A stretch of DNA of 64,000 nt from Nostoc sp. CHAB 5844. Lineage in GTDB: Bacteria; Cyanobacteriota; Cyanobacteriia; Cyanobacteriales; Nostocaceae. Made by a program: the position numbers and the translations under genes. Location: positions 41,551-105,550 of the forward strand of contig NZ_JAIVFW010000021.1 in NCBI RefSeq assembly GCF_020829595.1. Reading direction: 5' to 3'. Shown here piece by piece: positions 1 to 8,159 of the stretch (the first letter of the stretch is position 1; each line of letters opens with the position of its first letter). The notes under the pieces were generated by a model, which saw nothing but the letters and a program-made list of their open reading frames with translations, had not been told where the DNA came from and made no database searches.

Positions 1-2
1 CT

Positions 3-614
3 GACCCCGCGAGTCCCGAACAAGGTAGAGGTTTGTTTAACGGATCTAATGCTTATGTAGGTCAAATAGACTTTAAACCAAGCAAAGCGCTCAACCTTGG
101 TTTCACATACGTCCGCTCTTATCAGAATAATCTTCAGACTGGTGGTGTTAACTTGTTTGGTAGCGAAGGTAGTCTTCTGGCTATCAGACCCTTTGGTAAT
201 ACTCCTACTTCAGCTAACCACTACGGTTTCCAAGCTAACTTCCGCCCCGTCGATAAGATTGGTATTGGTGGTTGGGTTGGTTACTCCACTGCCCAAGCTG
301 AGAGCGGTGCTGACAGAGACGCAGAAATTTTCTACTGGGCTGCTAATTTAGCTATCAGAGACCTTGGTAAAGAAGGTAACACCTTGGGTGTCATCTTCGG
401 TCAACCACCCAGAGTCACTGACCTTGATGGCCCTGGTACTAATAACACTGATAGAGGTAATGGTACTACTTATCACCTGGAAGGTCTGTATAAAATCAAA
501 GTCAGCGATAACATCTTAGTTACTCCTGGCGTGTTGGTAATCTTCAACCCTGAAAACAACGACAACAACGATACCATCTACGTTGGTACGCTCCGTACAA
601 CCTTCTCTTTCTAG
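3..614 (+). CDS. Outer-membrane porin (cyanobacterial iron-uptake/OprB-type), C-terminal part
   Basis: The reading frame is open from the left edge, so the gene begins outside the window and only about 203 C-terminal residues are seen. The fragment has alternating polar and aromatic beta-strand segments (GIGGWVGYSTAQAE, HLEGLYKIKVSDNILVTPGV) and ends in Phe (TLRTTFSF), as outer-membrane barrels do. This pattern is known from the cyanobacterial SLH-OprB porins, often labelled carbohydrate porin or iron-uptake porin; the N-terminal SLH domain would lie upstream. Role: passive entry of small solutes or metals across the outer membrane. A hairpin terminator follows 25 bases after the stop. Family is fairly sure, substrate unknown. 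Confidence 0.85.
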   Translation, partial: DPASPEQGRGLFNGSNAYVGQIDFKPSKALNLGFTYVRSYQNNLQTGGVNLFGSEGSLLAIRPFGNTPTSANHYGFQANFRPVDKIGIGGWVGYSTAQAESGADRDAEIFYWAANLAIRDLGKEGNTLGVIFGQPPRVTDLDGPGTNNTDRGNGTTYHLEGLYKIKVSDNILVTPGVLVIFNPENNDNNDTIYVGTLRTTFSF

Positions 615-638
615 AATTTAATTTTGGATGAGATAAAT

Positions 639-667
639 AAAAGCCCATGTAACAGTGGGCTTTTTTT
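639..667 (+). terminator. Rho-independent terminator of the porin gene
   Basis: A 9-bp stem (AAAAGCCCA at 639-647, TGGGCTTTT at 656-664) with an 8-nt loop runs into seven T. The T tract is also part of the 10-bp duplicated target of the MITE-like element that follows, so the element inserted right at the terminator tail. Confidence 0.85.
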
Positions 668-672
668 ATTTG

Positions 673-818
673 CTGACTTTTCACGTCATGTGGAAAAGCC
701 GACGAAAAACTTAACCCCCTAGCCCCCTTCCCGCGTCGGGAAGGGGGAAGATTCAAAGTCTCTCTCCTTGTAGGAGAGAGATTTAGAGAGAGGTTTTCCA
801 GATCCCGTGAAAAGTCAG
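673..818. mobile_element. MITE-like palindromic element, copy 1, with 10-bp target duplication
   Basis: This 146-bp non-coding element starts CTGACTTTTCACG and ends CGTGAAAAGTCAG, a 13-bp perfect terminal inverted repeat extended imperfectly inward (GGAAAA/TTTTCC). Inside are two small hairpins: CCCCCTTCCCG with CGGGAAGGGGG, and CTCTCTCC with GGAGAGAG. The 10-mer TTTTTATTTG flanks it on both sides (663-672 and 819-828). A near-identical copy lies at 19560-19705. The structure fits a transposon-derived MITE moved by a transposase elsewhere; the parent was not identified. Confidence 0.8.
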
Positions 819-821
819 TTT

Positions 822-1082
822 TTATTTGGGATGATCATCTTGTGGTTTTGCCAAGTCTGATGGGGGCCTGTCACTACTCCAAGCCCACCATGCACAACCA
901 CAATGGCATTTATAAAACTCCTGCCATTTGCGACGATGTTCTTCTGAAATTACAGGCGATCGCCGATTAATCCAAACCTGCAATGCTTCTAGACTACTAG
1001 AACGGCAGGTAGGACAGCAAAATTCATAAGCGTGAACTGCTTCGGATGTCCATTCAGGTGGGATGGGAGCAAAAGCGTCCAT
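822..1082 (-). CDS. Small conserved zinc-ribbon-like protein
   Basis: This 86-residue protein has a CPTC knuckle at residues 23-26 and a CHCGCAWW segment near residues 59-66. That arrangement of two Cys pairs about 35 residues apart suggests a bound zinc. It has no signal peptide or membrane segment. The function is not recognised. The TAA stop (822-824) lies inside the right-hand target duplication of the adjacent MITE-like element, so the insertion landed exactly at the end of the gene and the duplication kept the stop intact. It is convergent with the porin gene. Confidence 0.7.
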   Translation of the reverse strand: MDAFAPIPPEWTSEAVHAYEFCCPTCRSSSLEALQVWINRRSPVISEEHRRKWQEFYKCHCGCAWWAWSSDRPPSDLAKPQDDHPK

Positions 1083-1203
1083 GTAATTTAAAATTTAATC
1101 TCAGCAGGCAGCATATCAGCCCGAATTAATATAGATCTGTTTATCTAGTATTTTGATAAATTCGTCTGTTTTTTTACAACTCTTAATTTCTATTAGGCAA
1201 ATA

Positions 1204-1242
1204 CCTATAAAAAATAAAATTAGATATGCGTTGCATACCTAA
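1204..1242 (-). terminator. Terminator of the pst operon
   Basis: On the minus strand a 10-bp stem with one G-U pair (bases 1242-1233 and 1229-1220) and a 3-nt loop is followed by a T-rich tract (1219-1204). It lies about 38 bases downstream of the pstB stop. Confidence 0.7.
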
Positions 1243-1279
1243 TTTTTGATTCTGACAATATTTAATTAATTTGCAATCA

Positions 1280-2086
1280 TTAACCAAATCTACCGCTAAC
1301 GTAATCGCGGGTATCTTCTTGCTTGGGATTATTGAAAATGACTTCTGTCGCGTCATACTCTACTAGATAGCCAATTCGACCACCTGATTCTGTAGGACGC
1401 ACGTTGAAAAAGGCTGTTTTATCAGAAACCCGCGCCGCCTGTTGCATATTGTGAGTAACGATAACAATGGTGTATTGCTCTTTCAGTTCATGAATTAGCT
1501 CTTCCACCCGCAATGTAGAGATAGGATCTAGAGCAGAGCAAGGTTCATCCATCAGGATAATTTCTGGTTGAACTGCGATCGCTCTTGCAATACACAATCT
1601 TTGTTGCTGTCCACCTGAGAGGGAGGAGCCACTTTGCCGAAGTTTATCTTTGACTTCATCCCACAAAGCTGCTTGACGCAAACTCCGCTCAACCAATTCA
1701 TCCATGTTACCTTTGTAGCCATTAATTTTGGCACCAAAAGCAATATTGTCATAAATTGATTTTGGAAATGGGTTTGGTCTTTGAAACACCATCCCGATGC
1801 GGCGACGCACCTCTACAGGGTCGATATCAGATGCGTACAAATTTTTCCCGTAATAAAAAACCTTGCCTTCGGCTCTAAATGATTCAATTAAGTCGTTGAG
1901 ACGGTTATAGCATCTTAGCAATGTACTTTTACCACAACCAGAAGGCCCGATAAAGGCTGTCACCTTATTTTTAGGGATATCTAGCCAAATATTCTGCAAT
2001 GCTAAAAATTTGCCGTAATAAACGTTCAGATTTTCTGTGCGTAATACGGTGTCTGTGCTATTCGCTGTGCTAATGTTAGTAGCCAT
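1280..2086 (-). CDS. pstB: Phosphate ABC transporter ATP-binding protein PstB
   Basis: The nucleotide-binding subunit powers phosphate import through the PstCA channel at the inner membrane. The chosen ATG at 2086 gives 268 residues, the usual PstB length; an upstream in-frame ATG at 2206 would add 40 residues with no family counterpart. Visible motifs are Walker [10 protein letters not shown] (47-55), Q-loop QRPNPFPKS (from 102), signature LSGGQQQR (156-163), Walker B IILMDEP (176-182) and the H-loop His in THNM (about 202). It is the last gene of pstS-pstC-pstA-pstB, 144 bases after pstA, and is followed by a terminator. No clear Shine-Dalgarno precedes the start. Confidence 0.96.
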   Translation of the reverse strand: MATNISTANSTDTVLRTENLNVYYGKFLALQNIWLDIPKNKVTAFIGPSGCGKSTLLRCYNRLNDLIESFRAEGKVFYYGKNLYASDIDPVEVRRRIGMVFQRPNPFPKSIYDNIAFGAKINGYKGNMDELVERSLRQAALWDEVKDKLRQSGSSLSGGQQQRLCIARAIAVQPEIILMDEPCSALDPISTLRVEELIHELKEQYTIVIVTHNMQQAARVSDKTAFFNVRPTESGGRIGYLVEYDATEVIFNNPKQEDTRDYVSGRFG

Positions 2087-2230
2087 AAAAGGTCTAATGT
2101 ATGTTTTTGAGATAGCAATGCAACTTTGCTGTACAGTTAATTGACTGAGCTTTTTGACAGAAATAAAGCACCCATCATGAGCGGGTTGCTTCATTTCATA
2201 ATTCATACTTCATACTTCAGCCTTTTTGTA

Positions 2231-3112
2231 CTAGGCTTTTTGGCGAGTTGCCCAGCGGGCAATAATACTAGTGATTAAAACCATTAATACTAATATTAAT
2301 GATGCTGCCCAAGCTAGTGACTGCCAATTTTTAAATGGGGAAATCGCAAAGTTAAACACCAAAACAGCCAGGGAAGCTGTTGGTTTGAATAAGCTATTTG
2401 GCCAGAAGGTAGAGAACAAAGCAGTAAATAATAAGGGAGCAGTTTCACCAGCCGCTCTGGCGATCGCTAACGTTGACCCAGTTACAATAGCTGGTAATGC
2501 AGCTGGCAATACGACTTGTGTAACAGTTTGGAAGTTAGTCGCACCTAGACCTACAGATGCTTGTCGTAAATCCTTCGATACTAACTGTAAAGCTTCATCA
2601 GTTGTTTTAACGATAATTGGCAACATCAAAATTGCCAAAGCAAATCCTCCGCCAATAGCTGAATATGATCCTAAGTTCAGCCTTACTAATGTCAAAACCA
2701 CAATTCCGTAGGCGAATACCCCAGCAATAATCGAAGGCACTCCACTCAAGACATTAGTAGCAAAACGTACCCACCTCGCTATTTTACCAGAACTAAACTC
2801 AGTTAGATAAATTGCGGCGATCACACCAAAAGGGATACTAATTAAAGCCGCAATTCCTACCATCAACAAAGTTCCGACAATAGCATTACCAAAACCGCCT
2901 CCTGGTCTGAGGGGTGCAGGTGGCAATTGGGTCAACACACTAAAGTTGAGACTGCTAAAGCCTTTGATTATAACATATGAAAGTACTGCCACCAAAGGCA
3001 CAAGTGCCAAAATTCCACAAATAACAGCCACCCCGGTCATTACTGTATTAAACAGTGTCCGAGGAGACATAGAAGCACGAGTTAAACTCCTTTCTGGATA
3101 ATGAGAAGTCAT
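2231..3112 (-). CDS. pstA: Phosphate ABC transporter permease PstA
   Basis: This inner-membrane permease has 293 residues and about six hydrophobic segments. The conserved cytoplasmic EAA-type loop, which docks PstB, is visible as DEALQLVSKDLRQASVGLGA, followed by TLAIARAAGETAPLLFTALF, a PstA hallmark. It forms the channel with PstC. It lies 19 bases after pstC in the same orientation, so the two are cotranscribed. Length is normal and no lesion was seen. Confidence 0.95.
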   Translation of the reverse strand: MTSHYPERSLTRASMSPRTLFNTVMTGVAVICGILALVPLVAVLSYVIIKGFSSLNFSVLTQLPPAPLRPGGGFGNAIVGTLLMVGIAALISIPFGVIAAIYLTEFSSGKIARWVRFATNVLSGVPSIIAGVFAYGIVVLTLVRLNLGSYSAIGGGFALAILMLPIIVKTTDEALQLVSKDLRQASVGLGATNFQTVTQVVLPAALPAIVTGSTLAIARAAGETAPLLFTALFSTFWPNSLFKPTASLAVLVFNFAISPFKNWQSLAWAASLILVLMVLITSIIARWATRQKA

Positions 3113-3131
3113 AATTCAACCCACAACTAAG

Positions 3132-4082
3132 CTACACTCGCTTGACTCGGAGAACGATAAACTCTGCCAAAATATTGACTACCAGTGTTAGTACAAACAA
3201 CACTAAGGCAGCATACATTAAAGCCGCTACTTGCAAACCACTAGCTTCGGAAAATTGATTCGCTAGTAAAGAAGAAATTGTATTGGCTGGCGCTAACAGT
3301 GAAGGACTAATTTTGTTGGAGTTACCAATCAACATTGTGACTGCCATTGTCTCTCCCATTGCCCGGCCGAGTGCTAACATCACAGCACTGACAATCCCAG
3401 AAAAAGCTGCTGGAATCAGTACTTGAAAAATCGTTTCCCAACGTGTTGCGCCTAATCCTATGGATGCTTGTCGTAAACTGGATGGCACAGAAATCAACGC
3501 ATCTCTAGATATGGCTGTGATAATTGGCAAAGTCATAATTGCCAAGATAATTCCCGCTGGTAGCATCCCAGGGCCAGTGGGAGAAGTACTAAAAAGGGGA
3601 ACCCAACCAAAATATGCATTCAGCCATTTGCCCAGATTATTTAAAATTGGGATTAATACGAAAATTCCCCATACTCCATAAACAACGCTGGGTATAGCGG
3701 CGAGAAGTTCTACCAAGAACACTAGCACAACTTTGACTTGGGCTGGAAAAAAATTTTCACTTAGTAAAACAGCAGTACCAACACCTATAGGCACAGCAAT
3801 GAGTAGACCAATTAAAGAACTAATTATAGTTCCGTAAACTTGAGGTAGTACCCCATACTGATCATTAACTGGATTCCAAGTACTTTGGGATAAAAAGCCA
3901 AGACCAAATTCTTGGATAGCAGGCCAAGCACCAATGGTAACCTGTAAAGCAATCCATAATAAAGTAGCAGCAACTGCCAGTGCAAAAATCCGAGTCAGCC
4001 AAATAAAACTCCGGTCTAAAGACCGACCAAGTTCGGAGCGATTTTTGATTGCTGATGGCAAATCTTGAGAGTTTGTAGCCAT
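3132..4082 (-). CDS. pstC: Phosphate ABC transporter permease PstC
   Basis: A 316-residue inner-membrane permease with about six membrane segments and the EAA-type loop DALISVPSSLRQASIGLGA, followed by ALGRAMGETMAVTMLIGN, typical of PstC. It pairs with PstA to pass phosphate delivered by PstS. It is separated from pstS by 288 non-coding bases holding an inverted repeat, which would let pstS be made in excess over the membrane genes; that regulatory reading is inference. Confidence 0.95.
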   Translation of the reverse strand: MATNSQDLPSAIKNRSELGRSLDRSFIWLTRIFALAVAATLLWIALQVTIGAWPAIQEFGLGFLSQSTWNPVNDQYGVLPQVYGTIISSLIGLLIAVPIGVGTAVLLSENFFPAQVKVVLVFLVELLAAIPSVVYGVWGIFVLIPILNNLGKWLNAYFGWVPLFSTSPTGPGMLPAGIILAIMTLPIITAISRDALISVPSSLRQASIGLGATRWETIFQVLIPAAFSGIVSAVMLALGRAMGETMAVTMLIGNSNKISPSLLAPANTISSLLANQFSEASGLQVAALMYAALVLFVLTLVVNILAEFIVLRVKRV

Positions 4083-4370
4083 GAATACTGACTTTAAAGA
4101 TTCAATCAGAGAAAAATGTGTGAGAAAACCAGCTTAGTAAAGTTACATCTATAGCGTCTTTAAAAACTGAGACATCAACACTTTATATAAACTAAAAAGT
4201 TAAAAGGCAAAAGCAAAAAAAGAGAAAATGCTACAAGCACACGCTGCTTTACTTAAGTCGGGAAACCAGATGACTCAACTGGTTCCTAAATTGATAGAGA
4301 TTATCTTTTTACTTTTCACTTTTCACTTTTCAATGTGGATGCCTCATTAAGTATTAGTTATTTGTGAACG
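4083..4370 (-). promoter_or_regulatory. pstS-pstC intercistronic region with hairpin and heptamer repeat
   Basis: This gap holds an inverted repeat (AACCAG near 4264, CTGGTT near 4278, with GG/CC flanks) and three tandem copies of ACTTTTC at 4311-4331. The hairpin could act as a processing or attenuation site between pstS and pstCAB (inference). No gene was seen. Confidence 0.4.
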
Positions 4371-5552
4371 CTATTTGCTGGCACTAGTGCTACCACTAAC
4401 CGCAATTTTGTAGTCTGGACTAATTTGGTCAGCCGCAGTAGCTACTTTCTGCACAACGTTTTGCGGTAGAGGAACATAACCTAATTCTGGAGCTAATTTC
4501 TGACCTTCGGTTAAACCATACTCAATCATTGCTTCGACTGCTTTGGCTTTGGCTGCATCACCATATTTCTTGTAAACCATAATCCAAGAGTAGGTAACTA
4601 TCGGATAAGAATCTGCACCTTCTGGATCTGTAATAAAGGCACGAAGATTTTCTGGGAGGGTGACTGCTTCCAGAGTTTTAGCTGCTGACTCGTCTGTTGG
4701 TGTAACGAACTTGCCACCTTTGTTTTCTAACGCAGCAAATTTCAGATTATTTTGTTTAGCGTAACCGTACTCGACGTAGCCAATTGAGCCTTGAGTTTGT
4801 TGAACTTGGGCAGTCACACCTTCATTACCCTTGGCACCAACTCCCACTGGCCAGTTGACAGTTTTGCCTTCCCCTACTTTACTCTTCCACTCAGGACTGA
4901 TGGTGCTGAGGTGTTTGGTAAACACACCTGTTGTACCACTACCATCAGAACGATAAATAACTTTTATTTCTTCGCTGGGAAGCTTGGCATCTGGGTTAGC
5001 AGCCTTGATTTTTGGGTCGTCCCAAGTCTTAATTTTGCCTAATAAAATATCGGTGTAAACTGCTCTTGGTAGCTTCAGTTCTCCAGCATCTGGCAAGTTG
5101 TAAGCCAGGACAATGCTACCTGCTGTCATTGGCAATAAAATTACGCCTTTATCTTGTGGAACCTTCTGAATTTCGTCATCCTTCATCGCCACGTCGCTAG
5201 CACCAAAGTCTACCGTACCTTTGATGAATTGCTCGACTCCAGCACCGCTACCCACTGACTGATAGTTCACTTGTAAACTGGGATATTTTTTGTTTAACTC
5301 GGTAAACCAACTTGTATATAGTGGAGCTGGAAAAGAAGCTCCCGCACCTGTTAAATTTACGTTGCCGCCAAGATCTAATTTACCTGGGCTGGAGGCTGTA
5401 GTATCTTGCGCTGTGCCAGAAGGTGTTTCTTTGGTTGCAGAACTGTCGGAGCCTTGCTGTCCGCCACAAGCAGCTAAACTGAATGTCAGTAATAATACTG
5501 CCGTTGAAGCTGCAAAACGGTTATTTTTTATTGTATGTAGACGTGATAGCAT
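4371..5552 (-). CDS. pstS: Phosphate-binding lipoprotein PstS
   Basis: The periplasmic high-affinity phosphate receptor, 393 residues. A hydrophobic signal ends in lipobox LAAC with the lipidated Cys at residue 29. A Ser/Thr-rich linker follows, then the PstS core with GAGASFPAPLYTSW, SVGSGAGVEQF, DFGASDVAM and YRSDGSGTTGVFT, which carry phosphate-contact residues in this family. It is the first gene of the pst operon, with a Pho-box-like element about 66-95 bases upstream of the ATG, so induction by phosphate starvation is likely. Confidence 0.96.
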   Translation of the reverse strand: MLSRLHTIKNNRFAASTAVLLLTFSLAACGGQQGSDSSATKETPSGTAQDTTASSPGKLDLGGNVNLTGAGASFPAPLYTSWFTELNKKYPSLQVNYQSVGSGAGVEQFIKGTVDFGASDVAMKDDEIQKVPQDKGVILLPMTAGSIVLAYNLPDAGELKLPRAVYTDILLGKIKTWDDPKIKAANPDAKLPSEEIKVIYRSDGSGTTGVFTKHLSTISPEWKSKVGEGKTVNWPVGVGAKGNEGVTAQVQQTQGSIGYVEYGYAKQNNLKFAALENKGGKFVTPTDESAAKTLEAVTLPENLRAFITDPEGADSYPIVTYSWIMVYKKYGDAAKAKAVEAMIEYGLTEGQKLAPELGYVPLPQNVVQKVATAADQISPDYKIAVSGSTSASK

Positions 5553-5617
5553 CAGTCTTAATTTTTAGTAAGTTTCCAGGTTAGCGCCTCTAACATAATC
5601 CTAAAGGAGAGATGCGT

Positions 5618-5647
5618 AGGTAAACGGAAGGTTAAGATAGGGAAAAA
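5618..5647 (-). promoter_or_regulatory. Candidate Pho box upstream of pstS
   Basis: Read on the minus strand there are three 8-mers with 3-base spacers: TTTTTCCC, CTTAACCT and GTTTACCT. The cyanobacterial Pho box is described as tandem PyTTAAPyPy(T/A) repeats spaced by 3; the middle unit fits perfectly and the outer two partly. It would bind the SphR/PhoB-type regulator. This is a pattern match only. Confidence 0.5.
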
Positions 5648-5760
5648 AAGTGTATTATTTTAACTAAATTTTACAATTTTCTTACTTAGCTAATTGATAA
5701 AATTTATACTTCATCGTGTTTTGAGTTACAGATGAGCCTTAGTAGAGCTAATACAGATTT

Positions 5761-6960
5761 ATGGACAACGCTTTGACAGTAGAAAGCGTTATACCGCTTA
5801 TATTGCTACTTATCCAACTACCTGCAACGGCAATTCTGCTGTCGCGTCTGTTGAAAGGGCCGGGAAGATTGCCGCCAATTCAACCTCAACAGCCAACACC
5901 AGAACTTTTAGCTAATGTCAGCGTTGTTGTTCCCACATTAAACGAAGCTCGCCGCATCACTCCTTTATTATCGGGCTTGAGTTTGCAAAGCTACGAAGTG
6001 AGAGAAATTATCGTTGTAGATAGTAATTCCCAAGATGGGACTCCTGAATTGGTGAAAGCTATACAGCAAAAAGATCCTCGCTTTCGGGTGATCACAGATG
6101 ACCCCTTACCTGGTGATTGGGTGGGTCGTCCTTGGGCACTACATAACGGTTTTTTGCATAGTTCAGAGGATAGCGAATGGTTTTTGGGGATGGACGCTGA
6201 TACTCAACCGCATCCGGGTTTGGTTGTTAGTTTAGTCAAGGCCGCAGCAGCACAAGGCTATGATTTGGTGTCACTTTCACCCCAGTTCATCCTTCAATAT
6301 CCGGGGGAGTGTTTACTGCAACCAGCTTTATTGATGACTCTGTTGTATCGCTTTGACCCGGCGGGAATTAGAACTGAGCAACCAGAAAGGGTGATGGCAA
6401 ATGGGCAATGCTTTTTATGTCGTCGTGCTGTTTTAGCGGCTGTCGGTGGTTATACCAGTGCTTGTAGTTCTTTTTGTGATGATGTGACTTTGGCGCGGTA
6501 TATTGCGGCACAGGGATATAAAGTAGGCTTTTTAGATGGGGCAAAGGTGCTGAAGGTGCGAATGTATGAAGGGGCGCTAGAAACTTGGAAAGAGTGGGGG
6601 CGCAGTCTGGACTTGAAAGATGCATCGACTCCTGGGCAAATTTGGGGAGATTTATGGCTACTTTCAGCAGTCCAAGGTCTACCCCTGCTGATTTTACTTG
6701 CTTACTTGATTTTTCTTCCCACGCCTTTGTTGCTGCCTCAGCTTTTATTGCTGGGTTTGAATGGATTTTTGTTGTTGATTCGCTTGGGAATGCTACTGGC
6801 GATCGCACCTTCTTATGATCGCACAAGCGCTAAGGCTGGCTGGTTATTCTGGCTATCTCCTTTGGCTGATCCCATCGCCGTGCTACGCATCTTTTTATCT
6901 GCGTTCCGCACTCCAAAGGAATGGCGAGGCAGGAAGTATGGAAAGAGTGCTGAGTGCTGA
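5761..6960 (+). CDS. cruG: Membrane family-2 glycosyltransferase, probable carotenoid 2'-O-glycosyltransferase CruG
   Basis: A 399-residue GT2 enzyme. It has one N-terminal hydrophobic segment, then the GT-A core: VSVVVPTLNEARRI (near 53), VDSNSQDGT, the metal-binding GMDADTQPH motif (near 143), and CDDVTLARYIAAQG before the acceptor region. Two or three C-terminal membrane segments follow. GDWVGRPWALHNG is shared with HpnB, CrtQ and CruG-type enzymes acting on isoprenoid lipids. CruG is the cyanobacterial member, which adds the sugar to myxol in myxoxanthophyll; HpnB-like hopanoid transferase is the alternative. The TGA stop lies inside a GAGTGCT heptamer array. Confidence 0.6.
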   Translation: MDNALTVESVIPLILLLIQLPATAILLSRLLKGPGRLPPIQPQQPTPELLANVSVVVPTLNEARRITPLLSGLSLQSYEVREIIVVDSNSQDGTPELVKAIQQKDPRFRVITDDPLPGDWVGRPWALHNGFLHSSEDSEWFLGMDADTQPHPGLVVSLVKAAAAQGYDLVSLSPQFILQYPGECLLQPALLMTLLYRFDPAGIRTEQPERVMANGQCFLCRRAVLAAVGGYTSACSSFCDDVTLARYIAAQGYKVGFLDGAKVLKVRMYEGALETWKEWGRSLDLKDASTPGQIWGDLWLLSAVQGLPLLILLAYLIFLPTPLLLPQLLLLGLNGFLLLIRLGMLLAIAPSYDRTSAKAGWLFWLSPLADPIAVLRIFLSAFRTPKEWRGRKYGKSAEC

Positions 6961-6983
6961 GTGCTGAGTGCTGAGTGCTGAGT
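6945..6983. repeat. Heptanucleotide tandem repeat (GAGTGCT)x5
   Basis: Five perfect GAGTGCT units at 6945-6979 plus a partial unit overlap the 3' end and stop codon of the preceding gene. The inverse unit AGCACTC recurs near 56453-56483. It is followed by a C-rich ACCGCTGCACCC duplication up to 7027. Confidence 0.9.
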
Positions 6984-7033
6984 ATTTAATACACCGCTGC
7001 ACCCTTGCACCGCTGCACCCCTGCACCCATTCT

Positions 7034-7939
7034 CTACTCCTCTTCACCCCCCACGCGATCGCCTCGTTCAAGTTCCCAGAGAATTTGATTACCTTCGCGG
7101 CGGACTCGTGAAACGATCCAGTTTCGCCAGCGCCATTGATCCCCGCGACTAGTCACGGCGCTGGCGTGGACATCCATTAAGTCTGCTAATTCAGAACTAG
7201 TAATTAGATAGCCTTTTTCAGCAATTTCATCAGCGATATGTAGAGTTTCAACTAAGTTGCGGAGTTGTTCGACCCTGATTCCAGGCGTTGTTGCGTCAAT
7301 TGCGGCCGCAGTCTGTGCGGTGGATGGTTCCATAACGGTTATATCTGATGCAGATGTAATGGTTGCCAATTTTTCTTTTTTGATTATTGTCGAGTGTGCC
7401 TTATCTTCAGAAACTTTCGCTACATTTAGATCATTAGAAATAGGTAAAGTTTTGTGAGCATTGGTAGAAGATAATTCTTTAAGTGATGGGATTTTACCAG
7501 CGGCAAAACTCCGGGCGATCGCATCACAGCGTTCGTTACCGACATTCCCAGCATGACCTCGGACGTGTTGCCAACTAATCTCGCGGGTATTTAGTTCATC
7601 TAAAACTTCCAAAAGGTCTTGATTTTGTACGGGATTACCATCTGCTTTTTTCCAGCCTTTTCTTTTCCAGTTTTTTACCCATTTAGTAACACAGTTGATG
7701 AGATATTCGCTATCGGTATAGAGAATAATGGGTTGAGATTGTCCAGAGGCATGGAAATATTTTAAGGCAGCGATCGCAGCTTGCATCTCCATTTTATTAT
7801 TAGTTGTATGCGGCGCGGCATCACCCATTTCGTGAACTGAGCCATCGTTGAAATAAACTACGACACCCCAACCCCCAGGGCCAGGATTCCCAGTGCAAGC
7901 GCCATCAGTATATATACTTTGAATTATGTGGCTAGACAT
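7034..7939 (-). CDS. rnhA: Ribonuclease HI with C-terminal extension
   Basis: It cleaves RNA in RNA-DNA hybrids. Residues 1-147 are a complete type 1 RNase H domain with TDGACTGNPGPGGWG (Asp12), NNKMEMQAA (Glu51), YTDSEYL (Asp76), and GHAGNVGNERCD (His129, Asp139): all catalytic residues present. Residues 150-220 are a low-complexity linker. Residues 220-301 (LRNLVETLHIADEIAEKGYLI to WRWRNWIVSRVRREGNQ) form an extra basic domain absent from the usual 150-160-residue enzyme, possibly nucleic-acid binding (inference). Confidence 0.92.
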   Translation of the reverse strand: MSSHIIQSIYTDGACTGNPGPGGWGVVVYFNDGSVHEMGDAAPHTTNNKMEMQAAIAALKYFHASGQSQPIILYTDSEYLINCVTKWVKNWKRKGWKKADGNPVQNQDLLEVLDELNTREISWQHVRGHAGNVGNERCDAIARSFAAGKIPSLKELSSTNAHKTLPISNDLNVAKVSEDKAHSTIIKKEKLATITSASDITVMEPSTAQTAAAIDATTPGIRVEQLRNLVETLHIADEIAEKGYLITSSELADLMDVHASAVTSRGDQWRWRNWIVSRVRREGNQILWELERGDRVGGEEE

Positions 7940-8159
7940 GTTGAAGATATCGAAACCGCATGGCTATACAGAGGATACAAAAATTTAGCAGCAAAAGATG
8001 GGTAGCACTATATATGTTACTGTCGGAAAAATCAAGTGTTATGGTAGAAGGCAGGAGGCAGGAGGTAAAAACGTTACTGTTCCTGATATTCACGCTTTTA
8101 AAATGTCATAATTTATTGGACTACAGCTATAGTTTTGAGCAACCATAAATTTGCTGTAG

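Noticed and set aside
2087..2206. 40-residue N-terminal extension of PstB
   Set aside because: It has no family counterpart and includes a TTCATAC repeat region; the ATG at 2086 gives normal length.
7960..8148. Plus-strand ORF of 62 codons upstream of RNase HI
   Set aside because: It runs through GGCAGGA repeats and a dispersed repeat also found near 10885; no coding character.
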